Source: an uncultured Bacteroidia bacterium (GTDB lineage: Bacteria > Bacteroidota > Bacteroidia > Bacteroidales > UBA932). From it: 64,000 nucleotides of DNA. Positions 7,377 to 14,461 of the stretch are shown here, in pieces. Position 1 is the stretch's first letter. Every line of letters begins with the position of its first letter. Position numbers and translations under genes: made by a program. The stretch is taken from NCBI GenBank assembly GCA_902790635.1, contig CADASN010000008.1, positions 1 to 64,000 of the forward strand, given 5' to 3'. The notes under the pieces are model-generated. The model saw only the letters and a list, made by a program, of their open reading frames with translations. It was not told the DNA's origin and searched no databases.

Positions 7377-8301
7377 CCTGGCGCTGTCTGACGGCTTCGA
7401 AAAGCAGGATGGCGGCCGAGACGGACACGTTGAGCGAGTCCAGACGGCCGAGCATCGGGATGCGGATGTGGGCGTCGGCGGCTTCGCGCCAGACGGGCGT
7501 GAGGCCCGTGGCCTCGGTGCCCATCACGAGGGCGGTGCCGACGGTCATGTCGCAGTCGTAGTAGAGGGAGGAATCCTGCAGCTGCGCCGTCAGGATGCGG
7601 ATGCCGCGCGCCTTCAGGAAGGCGATGGCGTCGGCCGAACTGCACGCCACGCACGGAACCGTGAACACGGCGCCGATCGATGCGCGGATCAGGTTCGGGT
7701 TCCAGAGGTCGGTCAGCGGGTCGCACACCAGCACCGCATCGGCTCCCGCGGCGTCCGCGCTGCGCAGCACAGCCCCCAGATTCCCCGGCTTCTCGACGCT
7801 CTCCAGCACCATGACCAGCGGATTCTCCGGCAGCACGATATCCTCCAGCCGCCGCTCCGGCGTCCGCACCTCCGCAATGATCCCTTCCGTCCCTTCCCGC
7901 ATCGCAATCTTCCGATACACCTCCTCACTGACCTCAAACACTTTCGTCTGCGACGAAGCGGAGTCGGCAGCAGCCTCGCCAGACCGTAACCACCCTCGGT
8001 TCGATAGAGGGAGGGGCCCGCTGGCGGATGGCCGATTGGCAGAAAGTTTACTTTCGGACAAGCGGTCAGACGACAGTGGGAAGGGTCCGACGCAGTCGGA
8101 CGTCTGGCGAGGCTGGCTGCCGCGAAGCGAAGTGCAGACGAAAACGCTGTCAATCTCGAAGCCCGCGTCAATGCAATGCTGGAGCTCCCGCTGTCCTTCG
8201 ACCACGAAAAGACCGCGCTCGCGCCGCGCAGAAGACTTCTGCTGCAGCGCGAGGAGCGTCTTGATCTTCGGATTCGAAGGCGATGTGATGAGCTCCGGCA
8301 T
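7369..8301 (-). CDS. TrmH/SpoU family RNA 2'-O-methyltransferase with inserted repeat peptide
   Basis: A SPOUT-fold enzyme that methylates a 2'-OH in rRNA or tRNA using S-adenosylmethionine. The N-terminal substrate-binding domain (SPSNPKIKTLLALQQK, FVVEGQRE) is followed by the three SpoU motifs: EKPGNLGAVLRSADAAG, LVMGTEATGL and IPMLGRLDSLNVSVSAAI. Residues about 53-120, between SVFVCTS and VFEVSEEVY, are an extra stretch (GSQPRQTS, GPLPLSNRGWLRSGEAAA) encoded by a palindromic element at 7942-8143; homologues as I recall them have a short linker here. The frame stays open, so the protein is probably made. The exact target nucleotide is unknown. Confidence 0.93.
   Translation of the reverse strand: MPELITSPSNPKIKTLLALQQKSSARRERGLFVVEGQRELQHCIDAGFEIDSVFVCTSLRGSQPRQTSDCVGPFPLSSDRLSESKLSANRPSASGPLPLSNRGWLRSGEAAADSASSQTKVFEVSEEVYRKIAMREGTEGIIAEVRTPERRLEDIVLPENPLVMVLESVEKPGNLGAVLRSADAAGADAVLVCDPLTDLWNPNLIRASIGAVFTVPCVACSSADAIAFLKARGIRILTAQLQDSSLYYDCDMTVGTALVMGTEATGLTPVWREAADAHIRIPMLGRLDSLNVSVSAAILLFEAVRQRQDG
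7942..8143 (-). repeat. In-frame palindromic element, copy A (inside the TrmH gene)
   Basis: A 202-bp inverted-repeat element. The outer arms are TTTCGTCTGC (7942-7951) and GCAGACGAAA (8134-8143). The inner arms are GGCAGCAGCCTCGCCAGAC (7966-7984) and GTCTGGCGAGGCTGGCTGCC (8102-8121), complementary except for one inserted base. Sub-hairpins GTCCGAC/GTCGGAC and GAAAGT/ACTTTC lie inside. Read in the gene's sense it encodes GSQPRQTS ... GPLPLSNRGWLRSGEAAA. Copy B lies at 60228-60387 in a gene on the other strand, in the same orientation and frame relative to its host gene. Confidence 0.85.
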
Positions 8302-8314
8302 ACGAAGGACGGAC

Positions 8315-9853
8315 TTACTCGGCTTGTTCCTTGCTTTCCTTCTTCAGGACCTTCTCCGGCCGCATCTGCGGGAAGAAGAGCACGTCCTGGATGGTGGTCT
8401 GCCCGGTCATGAACATGGTCAGGCGGTCGATACCCATCCCGAGGCCGGAAGTCGGCGGCATGCCGTACTCGAGGGCGCGGACGAAGTCCATGTCGATATA
8501 CATCGCCTCGTCGTCACCCTTGCTCTTGAGCGCAGCCTGCTCCTCGAAGCGCTCCAGCTGGTCGATCGGGTCGTTCAGCTCGGAATAGGCGTTCGCCAGC
8601 TCCTTGCCGCAAACGAAGAGCTCGAAGCGCTCGGTGAGCGTCGGGTCGGTGCGGTGGCGCTTGGTCAGCGGGGACATCTCCACCGGATAATCGATGATGA
8701 AGGTCGGCTGGATCAGCTTGTCCTCGCAGTAGGTGCCGAAGATGGCGTCGATCAGCTTGCCCTTGCCCATGGAGGGCTCAATCTCCACGTTCAGTTTCTT
8801 GCAGGTGGCGCGCAGTTCGTCCTCGTCCATGCCCTTCACGTCCACGCCGGCGTACTCCTTGATGGCGTCGAGAATCGGGAGGCGGCGGTAGGTCCCGCCG
8901 AAATCGACCTCGTTCTCGCCGATCTTCACCTTCGTGGTGCCGTTCACCGCCAGGGAGATTTTCTCCAGCATGGTCTCCACGAATTTCATCATCCAGTTGT
9001 AGTCCTTGTAGGCCACATAGATCTCCATGCAGGTGAACTCCGGATTGTGGGTCTTGTCCATTCCCTCGTTGCGGAAGTCCTTCGCGAACTCATAGACCCC
9101 GCTGTAGCCGCCCACGATGAGGCGCTTGAGGTAAAGTTCGTTGGCGATGCGCAGGTAGAGCGGGATATCCAGCGCATTGTGATGCGTCACGAACGGACGC
9201 GCCGTCGCGCCGCCCGGGATGCCCTGCAGGATCGGCGTCTCGACCTCGAGGCAGCCGGCCGCATTGAAGTATTCGCGCATCGTCGCGATGATTTTGGCGC
9301 GCTTGACGAAAGTCTCCTTGACCTGCGGATTGACGATCAGGTCCACGTAGCGCTGCCGGTAGCGCAGCTCGGGATCCGTGAAGGCGTCGAAGACCTGTCC
9401 GTCCTGCTCCTTGACGATGGGCAGCACGCGCAGCGACTTGCTCAGGAGGGTGAGCTCCTTGGCGTGTACGCTGAGCTGGCCGGTCTGGGTGATGAAGGCA
9501 AAACCCTTGACGCCCACGATGTCGCCGATGTCCATGAGTTTCTTCCAGACGGTGTTGTACATCGTCTTGTCCTCGCCCGGGCAGATCTCGTCACGCTTGA
9601 CGTAGATCTGGATGCGGCCGGTCTCATCCTGGAGCTCGCCGAAAGAGGCGGCGCCCATGATCCGGCGGCTCATCAGGCGGCCGGCGATGCAGACGTCCTG
9701 CAGGTTGCCCTTCTCCGGGTCGTATTCTTTCAGGATCTGCTCCGCCGTGGCATTGACCGGATACTCGGCTGCCGGATACGGTTCGATCCCCAATTCCCTT
9801 AACTTCGCCAGCGATTCGCGGCGGATCAATTCTTGTTCGCTGTATTCTGCCAT
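8315..9853 (-). CDS. lysS: Lysyl-tRNA synthetase, class II
   Basis: Charges tRNA-Lys with lysine. The 512-residue protein has the N-terminal OB-fold anticodon-binding domain (residues about 60-170, [19 protein letters not shown]), class II motif 2 ([18 protein letters not shown]) and motif 3 ([11 protein letters not shown]) near the C-terminus. The ATG at 9853 follows a clear TATATTTG promoter box by 8 bp. The methyltransferase gene begins 13 bp after its stop. Confidence 0.97.
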   Translation of the reverse strand: MAEYSEQELIRRESLAKLRELGIEPYPAAEYPVNATAEQILKEYDPEKGNLQDVCIAGRLMSRRIMGAASFGELQDETGRIQIYVKRDEICPGEDKTMYNTVWKKLMDIGDIVGVKGFAFITQTGQLSVHAKELTLLSKSLRVLPIVKEQDGQVFDAFTDPELRYRQRYVDLIVNPQVKETFVKRAKIIATMREYFNAAGCLEVETPILQGIPGGATARPFVTHHNALDIPLYLRIANELYLKRLIVGGYSGVYEFAKDFRNEGMDKTHNPEFTCMEIYVAYKDYNWMMKFVETMLEKISLAVNGTTKVKIGENEVDFGGTYRRLPILDAIKEYAGVDVKGMDEDELRATCKKLNVEIEPSMGKGKLIDAIFGTYCEDKLIQPTFIIDYPVEMSPLTKRHRTDPTLTERFELFVCGKELANAYSELNDPIDQLERFEEQAALKSKGDDEAMYIDMDFVRALEYGMPPTSGLGMGIDRLTMFMTGQTTIQDVLFFPQMRPEKVLKKESKEQAE

Positions 9854-9861
9854 AATGAGCG

Positions 9862-9869
9862 CAAATATA
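9862..9869 (-). promoter_or_regulatory. -7 box (TATATTTG) for lysS
   Basis: TATATTTG on the minus strand, 8 bp before the lysS ATG, with a TTG 22 bp further upstream that may act as the -33 element. The predicted leader is only a few nucleotides. It separates lysS from the reductase operon upstream. Confidence 0.6.
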
Positions 9870-9880
9870 CGAAAAATGAT

Positions 9881-10690
9881 TTATCTAATCGCAAGCAGTC
9901 GCTCCGTCTCCTCCCAGAGGCGGCGCTGCAGGACGGGGTCGCGGTAACCCTCGGGGATGGCGGTGACCCGTCTGCCGACGAAATAACGGTTCCGCTCCTG
10001 CGAGCCGAGGGCGGCCAGCGCGGGGACCGCACCTTGTTCCGGAGACTTGATGAACGGCCGGAACAGCACGTCCGCGAGCGGATCGAACCAGCGGCCCATC
10101 GTGATGATGCCGGAGTTGACGATGCCGGGATCGGCCAGGTTGACCCGCAATTGCGGGTGACGGCCGGCGAGTTCCAGCGAGCTCAGCAGCAGCGCCCGCT
10201 TGGCGCGCGCGTAGGTGCCCAGCTGCGAGAAATCCCGCTCCGCCGGGCAGAGGGCGGCTTCGTCCACCCGGACGAAACGGCAGGTCAGCGAGACCATGTT
10301 GACGACGCGGGCGTCCGGCTGCAGCGCCGGCAGCAGCTGCTGCGTGAGCAGAAACGGGGCGAAATAGTTGATGCTGAACGTGTTCTCTAGCCCGTCCGCG
10401 GTCAGCGCATAGTTCCGGCTGATGGCGCCGGCGTTGTTGAAAAGGGCCGAGACCGTGCCGGCTCCGAAACCTTGGGCAAAATCCCGGACGGAGGCCAGGG
10501 AGCAGAGGTCGAGCGGGCGTACTTCGAGGCGGGCTTGCGGCTGCTCCGCGAGGATCTGCCGGCGCAGCGAATCCGCCTTGTCCGCATTGCGGCAGGCCAG
10601 GACCAGCTCGCAGCCCCGGGCGGCGAGGCTCCGCGTGACGGCCGCGCCGATCCCGCCCGTGGCGCCGGTGATGATGATCTTACCGTTCAT
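9881..10690 (-). CDS. Short-chain dehydrogenase/reductase, fifth gene of the steroid-reductase-like operon
   Basis: A 269-residue NAD(P)-dependent oxidoreductase of the retinol-dehydrogenase-like SDR branch. TGATGGIG (8-15) binds the cofactor, NNAG is at 85-88, and the catalytic Ser134, Tyr160 and Lys164 (YARAK) are present. The start chosen is MNGKIIITG at 10690; a longer frame upstream only reads through the preceding gene. Its first 11 bp overlap the end of the PCMD gene. Context with a steroid 5-alpha-reductase and a flavin ene-reductase suggests a hydroxysteroid dehydrogenase, which is inference. Confidence 0.88.
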   Translation of the reverse strand: MNGKIIITGATGGIGAAVTRSLAARGCELVLACRNADKADSLRRQILAEQPQARLEVRPLDLCSLASVRDFAQGFGAGTVSALFNNAGAISRNYALTADGLENTFSINYFAPFLLTQQLLPALQPDARVVNMVSLTCRFVRVDEAALCPAERDFSQLGTYARAKRALLLSSLELAGRHPQLRVNLADPGIVNSGIITMGRWFDPLADVLFRPFIKSPEQGAVPALAALGSQERNRYFVGRRVTAIPEGYRDPVLQRRLWEETERLLAIR

Positions 10691-11636
10691 ATTCCAAGCG
10701 GAGATTGTCCACCCAGAGGGTGTTGCCGGGCTCGCCCGTGAATTCTTCGCTGCTGCCCGACGACAGCTGCAGGACCGCGTGGGTGACGGGCACATCGGCG
10801 GCCGCCCATTTCTCCTCCAGGATGGGCACGCGCTTGCCCTTGCTGTTGACCGTCCAGAGCGCGCGCTTGCCCTGGATCAGACCCATATAGGACTGGTAGC
10901 CGGGCATCTGCGAGGCATCTCCGTACCAGACGGGGATCCGGTGCCCCTTCACCCACCCCGGCGTGCTCCGGGAGATGCGGTAAAAGGCCGTGCCGACCCG
11001 CTCCGCGTGGACATTTCCCTGCTCGTCCTCCCAGCGGTGCTGGAGGATCAGCGTGACCTGGCAGGGATCCTTCCCCGGGAACTGCGTCACCCGGAAGGAA
11101 CTGGCGCGGGTCAGCATCCCGCTTGCCGGCAGCTCCGCCCGGTAGTCCAGCACGAGGGCCCTGGGGCGCTTCGTGAAAGGGATGCCCCAGTCCATGTTGG
11201 CGAAGGGATTCCTGGTCCCTGTGATCGGCTCGAAAAGCTTGCCCCAGTAGAGGGAGCCGGTGGCCAGCGCATTGATGTCCACGACGCCGGCGGCTTTGCA
11301 GGAAGTGAGGACGGTCGTCAGCTTGGCGCAGCGGCCGTCCGGCCCCTCGTCCGGTTCGACGGACAGGCTGGTCTTGGTGATGCCGGAGACCCGGGCGTAG
11401 GCGTTGGAGGAAGCCCAGGGCGTCTTGGCGTAATCGTAAGCGCGGTTCCCGTCGAAGACCTTGTCGGGGCCCACAACATACAGGGTCGTAGTCGCTCCGC
11501 CCAGGATGGCGGATTCCTTGATGTGGCGCACGGTCCAATGCTCGAAGTCCCCGAAGGGGATGGCTTCGTAGCGCTGGGCCGCCAGGGGCAGGACGCCTGC
11601 GAACAGCAGGCAGAGGCTTATTTGAATTTTGCCCAT
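10680..11636 (-). CDS. PCMD-domain exported protein
   Basis: A 318-residue protein with a signal peptide (MGKIQISLCLLFAGVLPLAA) and features of the PCMD (putative carbohydrate metabolism) domain: GDFEHWTV near the start and DWGIPFTKRPRALVLDY in the middle, followed by a beta-rich end closing with TLWVDNLRLEY. The function of this domain is unknown; it is found on secreted or surface proteins of Bacteroidetes. The start at 11636 is chosen because it begins the signal peptide. The gene overlaps the SDR gene before it by 19 bp and the one after it by 11 bp, so it belongs to the operon. Confidence 0.75.
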   Translation of the reverse strand: MGKIQISLCLLFAGVLPLAAQRYEAIPFGDFEHWTVRHIKESAILGGATTTLYVVGPDKVFDGNRAYDYAKTPWASSNAYARVSGITKTSLSVEPDEGPDGRCAKLTTVLTSCKAAGVVDINALATGSLYWGKLFEPITGTRNPFANMDWGIPFTKRPRALVLDYRAELPASGMLTRASSFRVTQFPGKDPCQVTLILQHRWEDEQGNVHAERVGTAFYRISRSTPGWVKGHRIPVWYGDASQMPGYQSYMGLIQGKRALWTVNSKGKRVPILEEKWAAADVPVTHAVLQLSSGSSEEFTGEPGNTLWVDNLRLEYER

Positions 11637-12376
11637 AGCTTGGCGATCAGGGGGCCGGGCAGCGCGGCGATCAGGGCCGGCAGCCAGATATTCATGCAGG
11701 AAGGGCTGAGGATACGGCGGCCGTGAAACAGGGCGCGCAGGGCCCTGCGGACCAGCCACTGCGGCGTGCGGATCAGACCGACGCGCACACCAAGGCGCAT
11801 CCATTTGTCACTCAAGCGGTACAGCGGCGTGGCGATGGCGGCGGGACAGACGGTGGTGACCCCCACGCCATAGGGCTTCATCTCGAAGGAGAACGAGCGG
11901 CCGAAGCTCTTCAGGTAGGCCTTCGTGGCGGAATAGATCGTGATGCCCGGCACGGGCAGCCGGGCGGCCATCGAAGAGACGTTGAGGATATAGCCGCCGC
12001 CCCGGGCCTTCATCTCCTGCCCGAAGAGCAGGCAGAGCCGGGTGACGGTCGTGACGTGCAGGTTGATCATGGCCTGGACGCGGTCCAGGTCTTCCAGCTG
12101 CAGTTCCTTGAAGAAGAACATCCCGGCGTCGTTGACCAGCACGTCCGGGTGGATGCCTTCCTGGCGGCACCAGTCGAAAAGCTCGTCCGCGGAATGTTCC
12201 CGGGCGAGGTCCTGGCAGCGGGTGCGGACGGTCACCGGCCCGGACAGGGCCTGCGCAGCCTCCGCGAGGGCCTGCTCCTGGTTGCTGACGAGCACCAGGT
12301 CACAACCCCGCCCGGCCAGTTGCCGGGCGAATTCCAGTCCCATCCCGGAACTTCCTCCCGTGATCAGTGCGACCAT
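11618..12376 (-). CDS. Short-chain dehydrogenase/reductase, third gene of the steroid-reductase-like operon
   Basis: A 252-residue SDR oxidoreductase. The cofactor motif TGGSSGMG is at 6-13, NDAG at 82-85, and the catalytic Ser134, Tyr148 and Lys152 (YSATK) are all present. The C-terminal part ends in a hydrophobic stretch (LPALIAALPGPLIAKLWAKF) that may bind the membrane. It overlaps the flavin reductase gene by 13 bp. In this operon it is a candidate 3-, 7- or other hydroxysteroid dehydrogenase; the substrate is inferred from neighbours only. Confidence 0.88.
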   Translation of the reverse strand: MVALITGGSSGMGLEFARQLAGRGCDLVLVSNQEQALAEAAQALSGPVTVRTRCQDLAREHSADELFDWCRQEGIHPDVLVNDAGMFFFKELQLEDLDRVQAMINLHVTTVTRLCLLFGQEMKARGGGYILNVSSMAARLPVPGITIYSATKAYLKSFGRSFSFEMKPYGVGVTTVCPAAIATPLYRLSDKWMRLGVRVGLIRTPQWLVRRALRALFHGRRILSPSCMNIWLPALIAALPGPLIAKLWAKFK

Positions 12377-13602
12377 CTTGCCTCCGCTTGATCGATTTCC
12401 CGGCGCAGGGCCGCCGGCAGTTCACCTGCGCAGCGGTTGCACTTCATCTCGAGGGTGTACATGCGTCCGATGCAGTAGTTGGAGTGGCGGCATTCGCTGC
12501 AGCTCTGCTCCCCGCTGCGGAGCTTGTTGATGAAATCCGTGTCGCGGATGAGCGCCCGCGCCATCTGGAGGGCTTCGAAGCCCGCATCCAGCACTTCCTC
12601 CATCCCGGCCCGGGAGACCATCCCACCCACGTACACCAGCGGAACGTGCAGGGCTTCGCGGAAATGCTTCGCCTCTTCGAGGAAATAGGCTTCGCGGTAC
12701 GGGACTGTCGGGATGATCATCCGGCCGCAGAGCCGGAGCATCGCCTTGAGCCACCAGAATTTCCGCATGTCCATGTAGTAGGCGAGCGTCCGGATGGGCA
12801 TCGCCCCGCGCATCACTTCCATCGGCGCCCGGCTCACGAAGCCGGCGGACAGCACGATGGCGTGCACCCCCAGGCGCTCCAGTTCGCGGGCCACCTCGAG
12901 GCACTCCTCCCGCTGCATGCCGCCGCGGAAACCGTCGTGCATGTTCATCTTGACCAGGACGCCCATGTCATCCCCTGCCGCCTCCATCACCCGGCGGATC
13001 ACCATCTGCATCACGCGCATCCGGTTCTCCAGTGAGCCGCCGAAGCGGTCCCGGCGGTGGTTGGTGTAGGGCGAGAGGAACTGGCTGATCAGGTAGCCGT
13101 GGCCGGCGTGGATCTCCACGCAGTCGAATCCGGCCTCCCGGGCCAGTTCCACGGCATGGCCGAAATCCTCGACCAGGGACAGGATCTCGTCTTCGCGCAT
13201 CTTGCGCACGAAGGTCGGGGAGTAGAGGTTGAAGCCGCCGGAAGCGCCCATGGGCATGCAGCCGCAGGTGGCGCGGTGCGTCATGTTGCCGCAATGTCCC
13301 AGCTGGATCGAGACCTTCGCGCCCTGCGCGTGGACGGCGTCGGTGATCTCCCGGAGGGCCGGGACGATCTCCTCGCGCATCCACAGCTGGCCGTCGAAGG
13401 ACAGGCCGCTCCGGTTCACGGAGGCGTAGGCCAGCGTCGTCATTCCGACACCGCCCCGGGCCACGGCCACATGGTAGTCCATCAGGTCCTGCGAGGGTTT
13501 GTTGCCGTAGGCCATGTTCTCGAAGGCAGCCGAGCGGATCACCCGGTTGCGCAGGGTGACGGGGCCGATGCGGACAGGTGTGAATATCTTCGAATTAATC
13601 AT
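12364..13602 (-). CDS. Old-Yellow-Enzyme family NADH:flavin oxidoreductase (candidate delta4-3-ketosteroid 5-beta-reductase)
   Basis: A 412-residue FMN-dependent TIM-barrel ene-reductase. It begins LFTPVRIG-like (IFTPVRIGPVTLRNRVIRSA), has the substrate/FMN signature HAGHGYLISQFLSPYTN and GGSLENR, and the phosphate site YVGGMV. After the barrel is a Cys cluster, CSECRHSNYC then CNRC, resembling but not matching the usual 4Fe-4S spacing of the 2,4-dienoyl-CoA reductase/BaiCD branch, and the C-terminal NAD(P)-binding domain of those long enzymes is missing. It sits 1 bp after a steroid 5-alpha-reductase gene; bile-acid-reducing Bacteroidales carry a similar pair, so a 5-beta-reductase role is plausible but unproven. 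Confidence 0.85.
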   Translation of the reverse strand: MINSKIFTPVRIGPVTLRNRVIRSAAFENMAYGNKPSQDLMDYHVAVARGGVGMTTLAYASVNRSGLSFDGQLWMREEIVPALREITDAVHAQGAKVSIQLGHCGNMTHRATCGCMPMGASGGFNLYSPTFVRKMREDEILSLVEDFGHAVELAREAGFDCVEIHAGHGYLISQFLSPYTNHRRDRFGGSLENRMRVMQMVIRRVMEAAGDDMGVLVKMNMHDGFRGGMQREECLEVARELERLGVHAIVLSAGFVSRAPMEVMRGAMPIRTLAYYMDMRKFWWLKAMLRLCGRMIIPTVPYREAYFLEEAKHFREALHVPLVYVGGMVSRAGMEEVLDAGFEALQMARALIRDTDFINKLRSGEQSCSECRHSNYCIGRMYTLEMKCNRCAGELPAALRREIDQAEARWSH

Positions 13603-13603
13603 A

Positions 13604-14374
13604 TCAATACAAGAAGGGAATCATGCGCTTGACTCTCCGGGTGTCCAGCTCGTCCGGGAACTCCCGGCTGTAAAGGTCGTAGATCCGCGCGGCGCGCGGG
13701 GCGAGGTTCGAGAAAGTCCACAGCGCAAAGACGGCGCCGGCCCAGGACCAGGTCAGGACGGCGAATCCCACCCATTCGACGAATTCCCCGAAATAATTGG
13801 CGCTCGTCACATAGCGGAACAGGCCCTCCTTCGGCAGGTAATGGGCCGTGTCGCCGGGCTTCCGCAGGTTGCGGATGATCGCGTCGGAAGTGATGTTGAC
13901 GACCATGCCGCCGAAGAATAGCACCGATCCCACGATGAACGGCAGGCTGGTCAGCCAGCCGGCCGGGTAGGCGTCCGCCGGGGAAAGGTAGAAGATCCAG
14001 CCCCCCTGCATGAAGGCATTGAGCGTATTGAACAGGGCGCCCATCAGCACGATGCTGAGCGGCATCCGGCTGCGGCCGCGGATCTGCAGGGGAAAAATGA
14101 AGGAACGGTGGAAATAATGCAGTTCGAACAGCAGCAGGAACACCAACCGTACGGGATCTTCCCGCCGGCCGGAGAACCACCAGAGCAGGAGCATCGCGAT
14201 GAAGACCGGCGCTTCCATGAGCATCCAGCCGAGGCGGTTGTCCACGGAGGGCCCCCACTGGGGGCCGTAGAATTTCCCGTAGCCGGCATCCACATGGAAA
14301 AGGCAGACGAACACCACGACGGCGATGACGGCCATGATCACGAGGAATAGATTGAACGCTTGGATAGAAAGCAT
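13604..14374 (-). CDS. 3-oxo-5-alpha-steroid 4-dehydrogenase (steroid 5-alpha-reductase) family membrane protein
   Basis: A 256-residue polytopic membrane protein of the SRD5A family, enzymes that reduce the delta4 bond of 3-keto steroids (or related enoyl groups) with NADPH. Family signs are ELHYFHRSFIFPLQIRG, a segment FMQGGWIFY, GMVVNITSDAIIRNLR, and the C-terminal YLPKEGLFRYVTSANYFGE with the conserved Asn-Tyr-Phe-Gly-Glu. The ATG at 14374 is used; a TTG two codons earlier is also in frame. A TATATTTG box ends 3 bp before this ATG, so the real start may lie slightly downstream. First gene of the five-gene operon. Confidence 0.88.
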   Translation of the reverse strand: MLSIQAFNLFLVIMAVIAVVVFVCLFHVDAGYGKFYGPQWGPSVDNRLGWMLMEAPVFIAMLLLWWFSGRREDPVRLVFLLLFELHYFHRSFIFPLQIRGRSRMPLSIVLMGALFNTLNAFMQGGWIFYLSPADAYPAGWLTSLPFIVGSVLFFGGMVVNITSDAIIRNLRKPGDTAHYLPKEGLFRYVTSANYFGEFVEWVGFAVLTWSWAGAVFALWTFSNLAPRAARIYDLYSREFPDELDTRRVKRMIPFLY

Positions 14375-14377
14375 TCC

Positions 14378-14385
14378 CAAATATA
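14378..14385 (-). promoter_or_regulatory. Possible -7 box (TATATTTG) for the 5-alpha-reductase operon
   Basis: A perfect TAnnTTTG match on the minus strand, but only 3 bp before the ATG at 14374; normal spacing would put the transcript start at or inside the first codon. Either the start codon is further in or the true promoter is elsewhere in the 87-bp gap shared with recJ. Confidence 0.35.
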
Positions 14386-14447
14386 GGATGTTTCCGGCAA
14401 TATTTGATCAATAAGGAGAAAAAACATAAAAAGACCGAAAATATTGT

Positions 14448-14455
14448 TATCTTTG
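14448..14455 (+). promoter_or_regulatory. -7 box (TATCTTTG) for recJ
   Basis: TATCTTTG lies 6 bp before the recJ ATG at 14462, so the message would be leaderless or nearly so. No clear -33 box at the standard distance. Confidence 0.5.
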
Positions 14456-14461
14456 TGTGAT

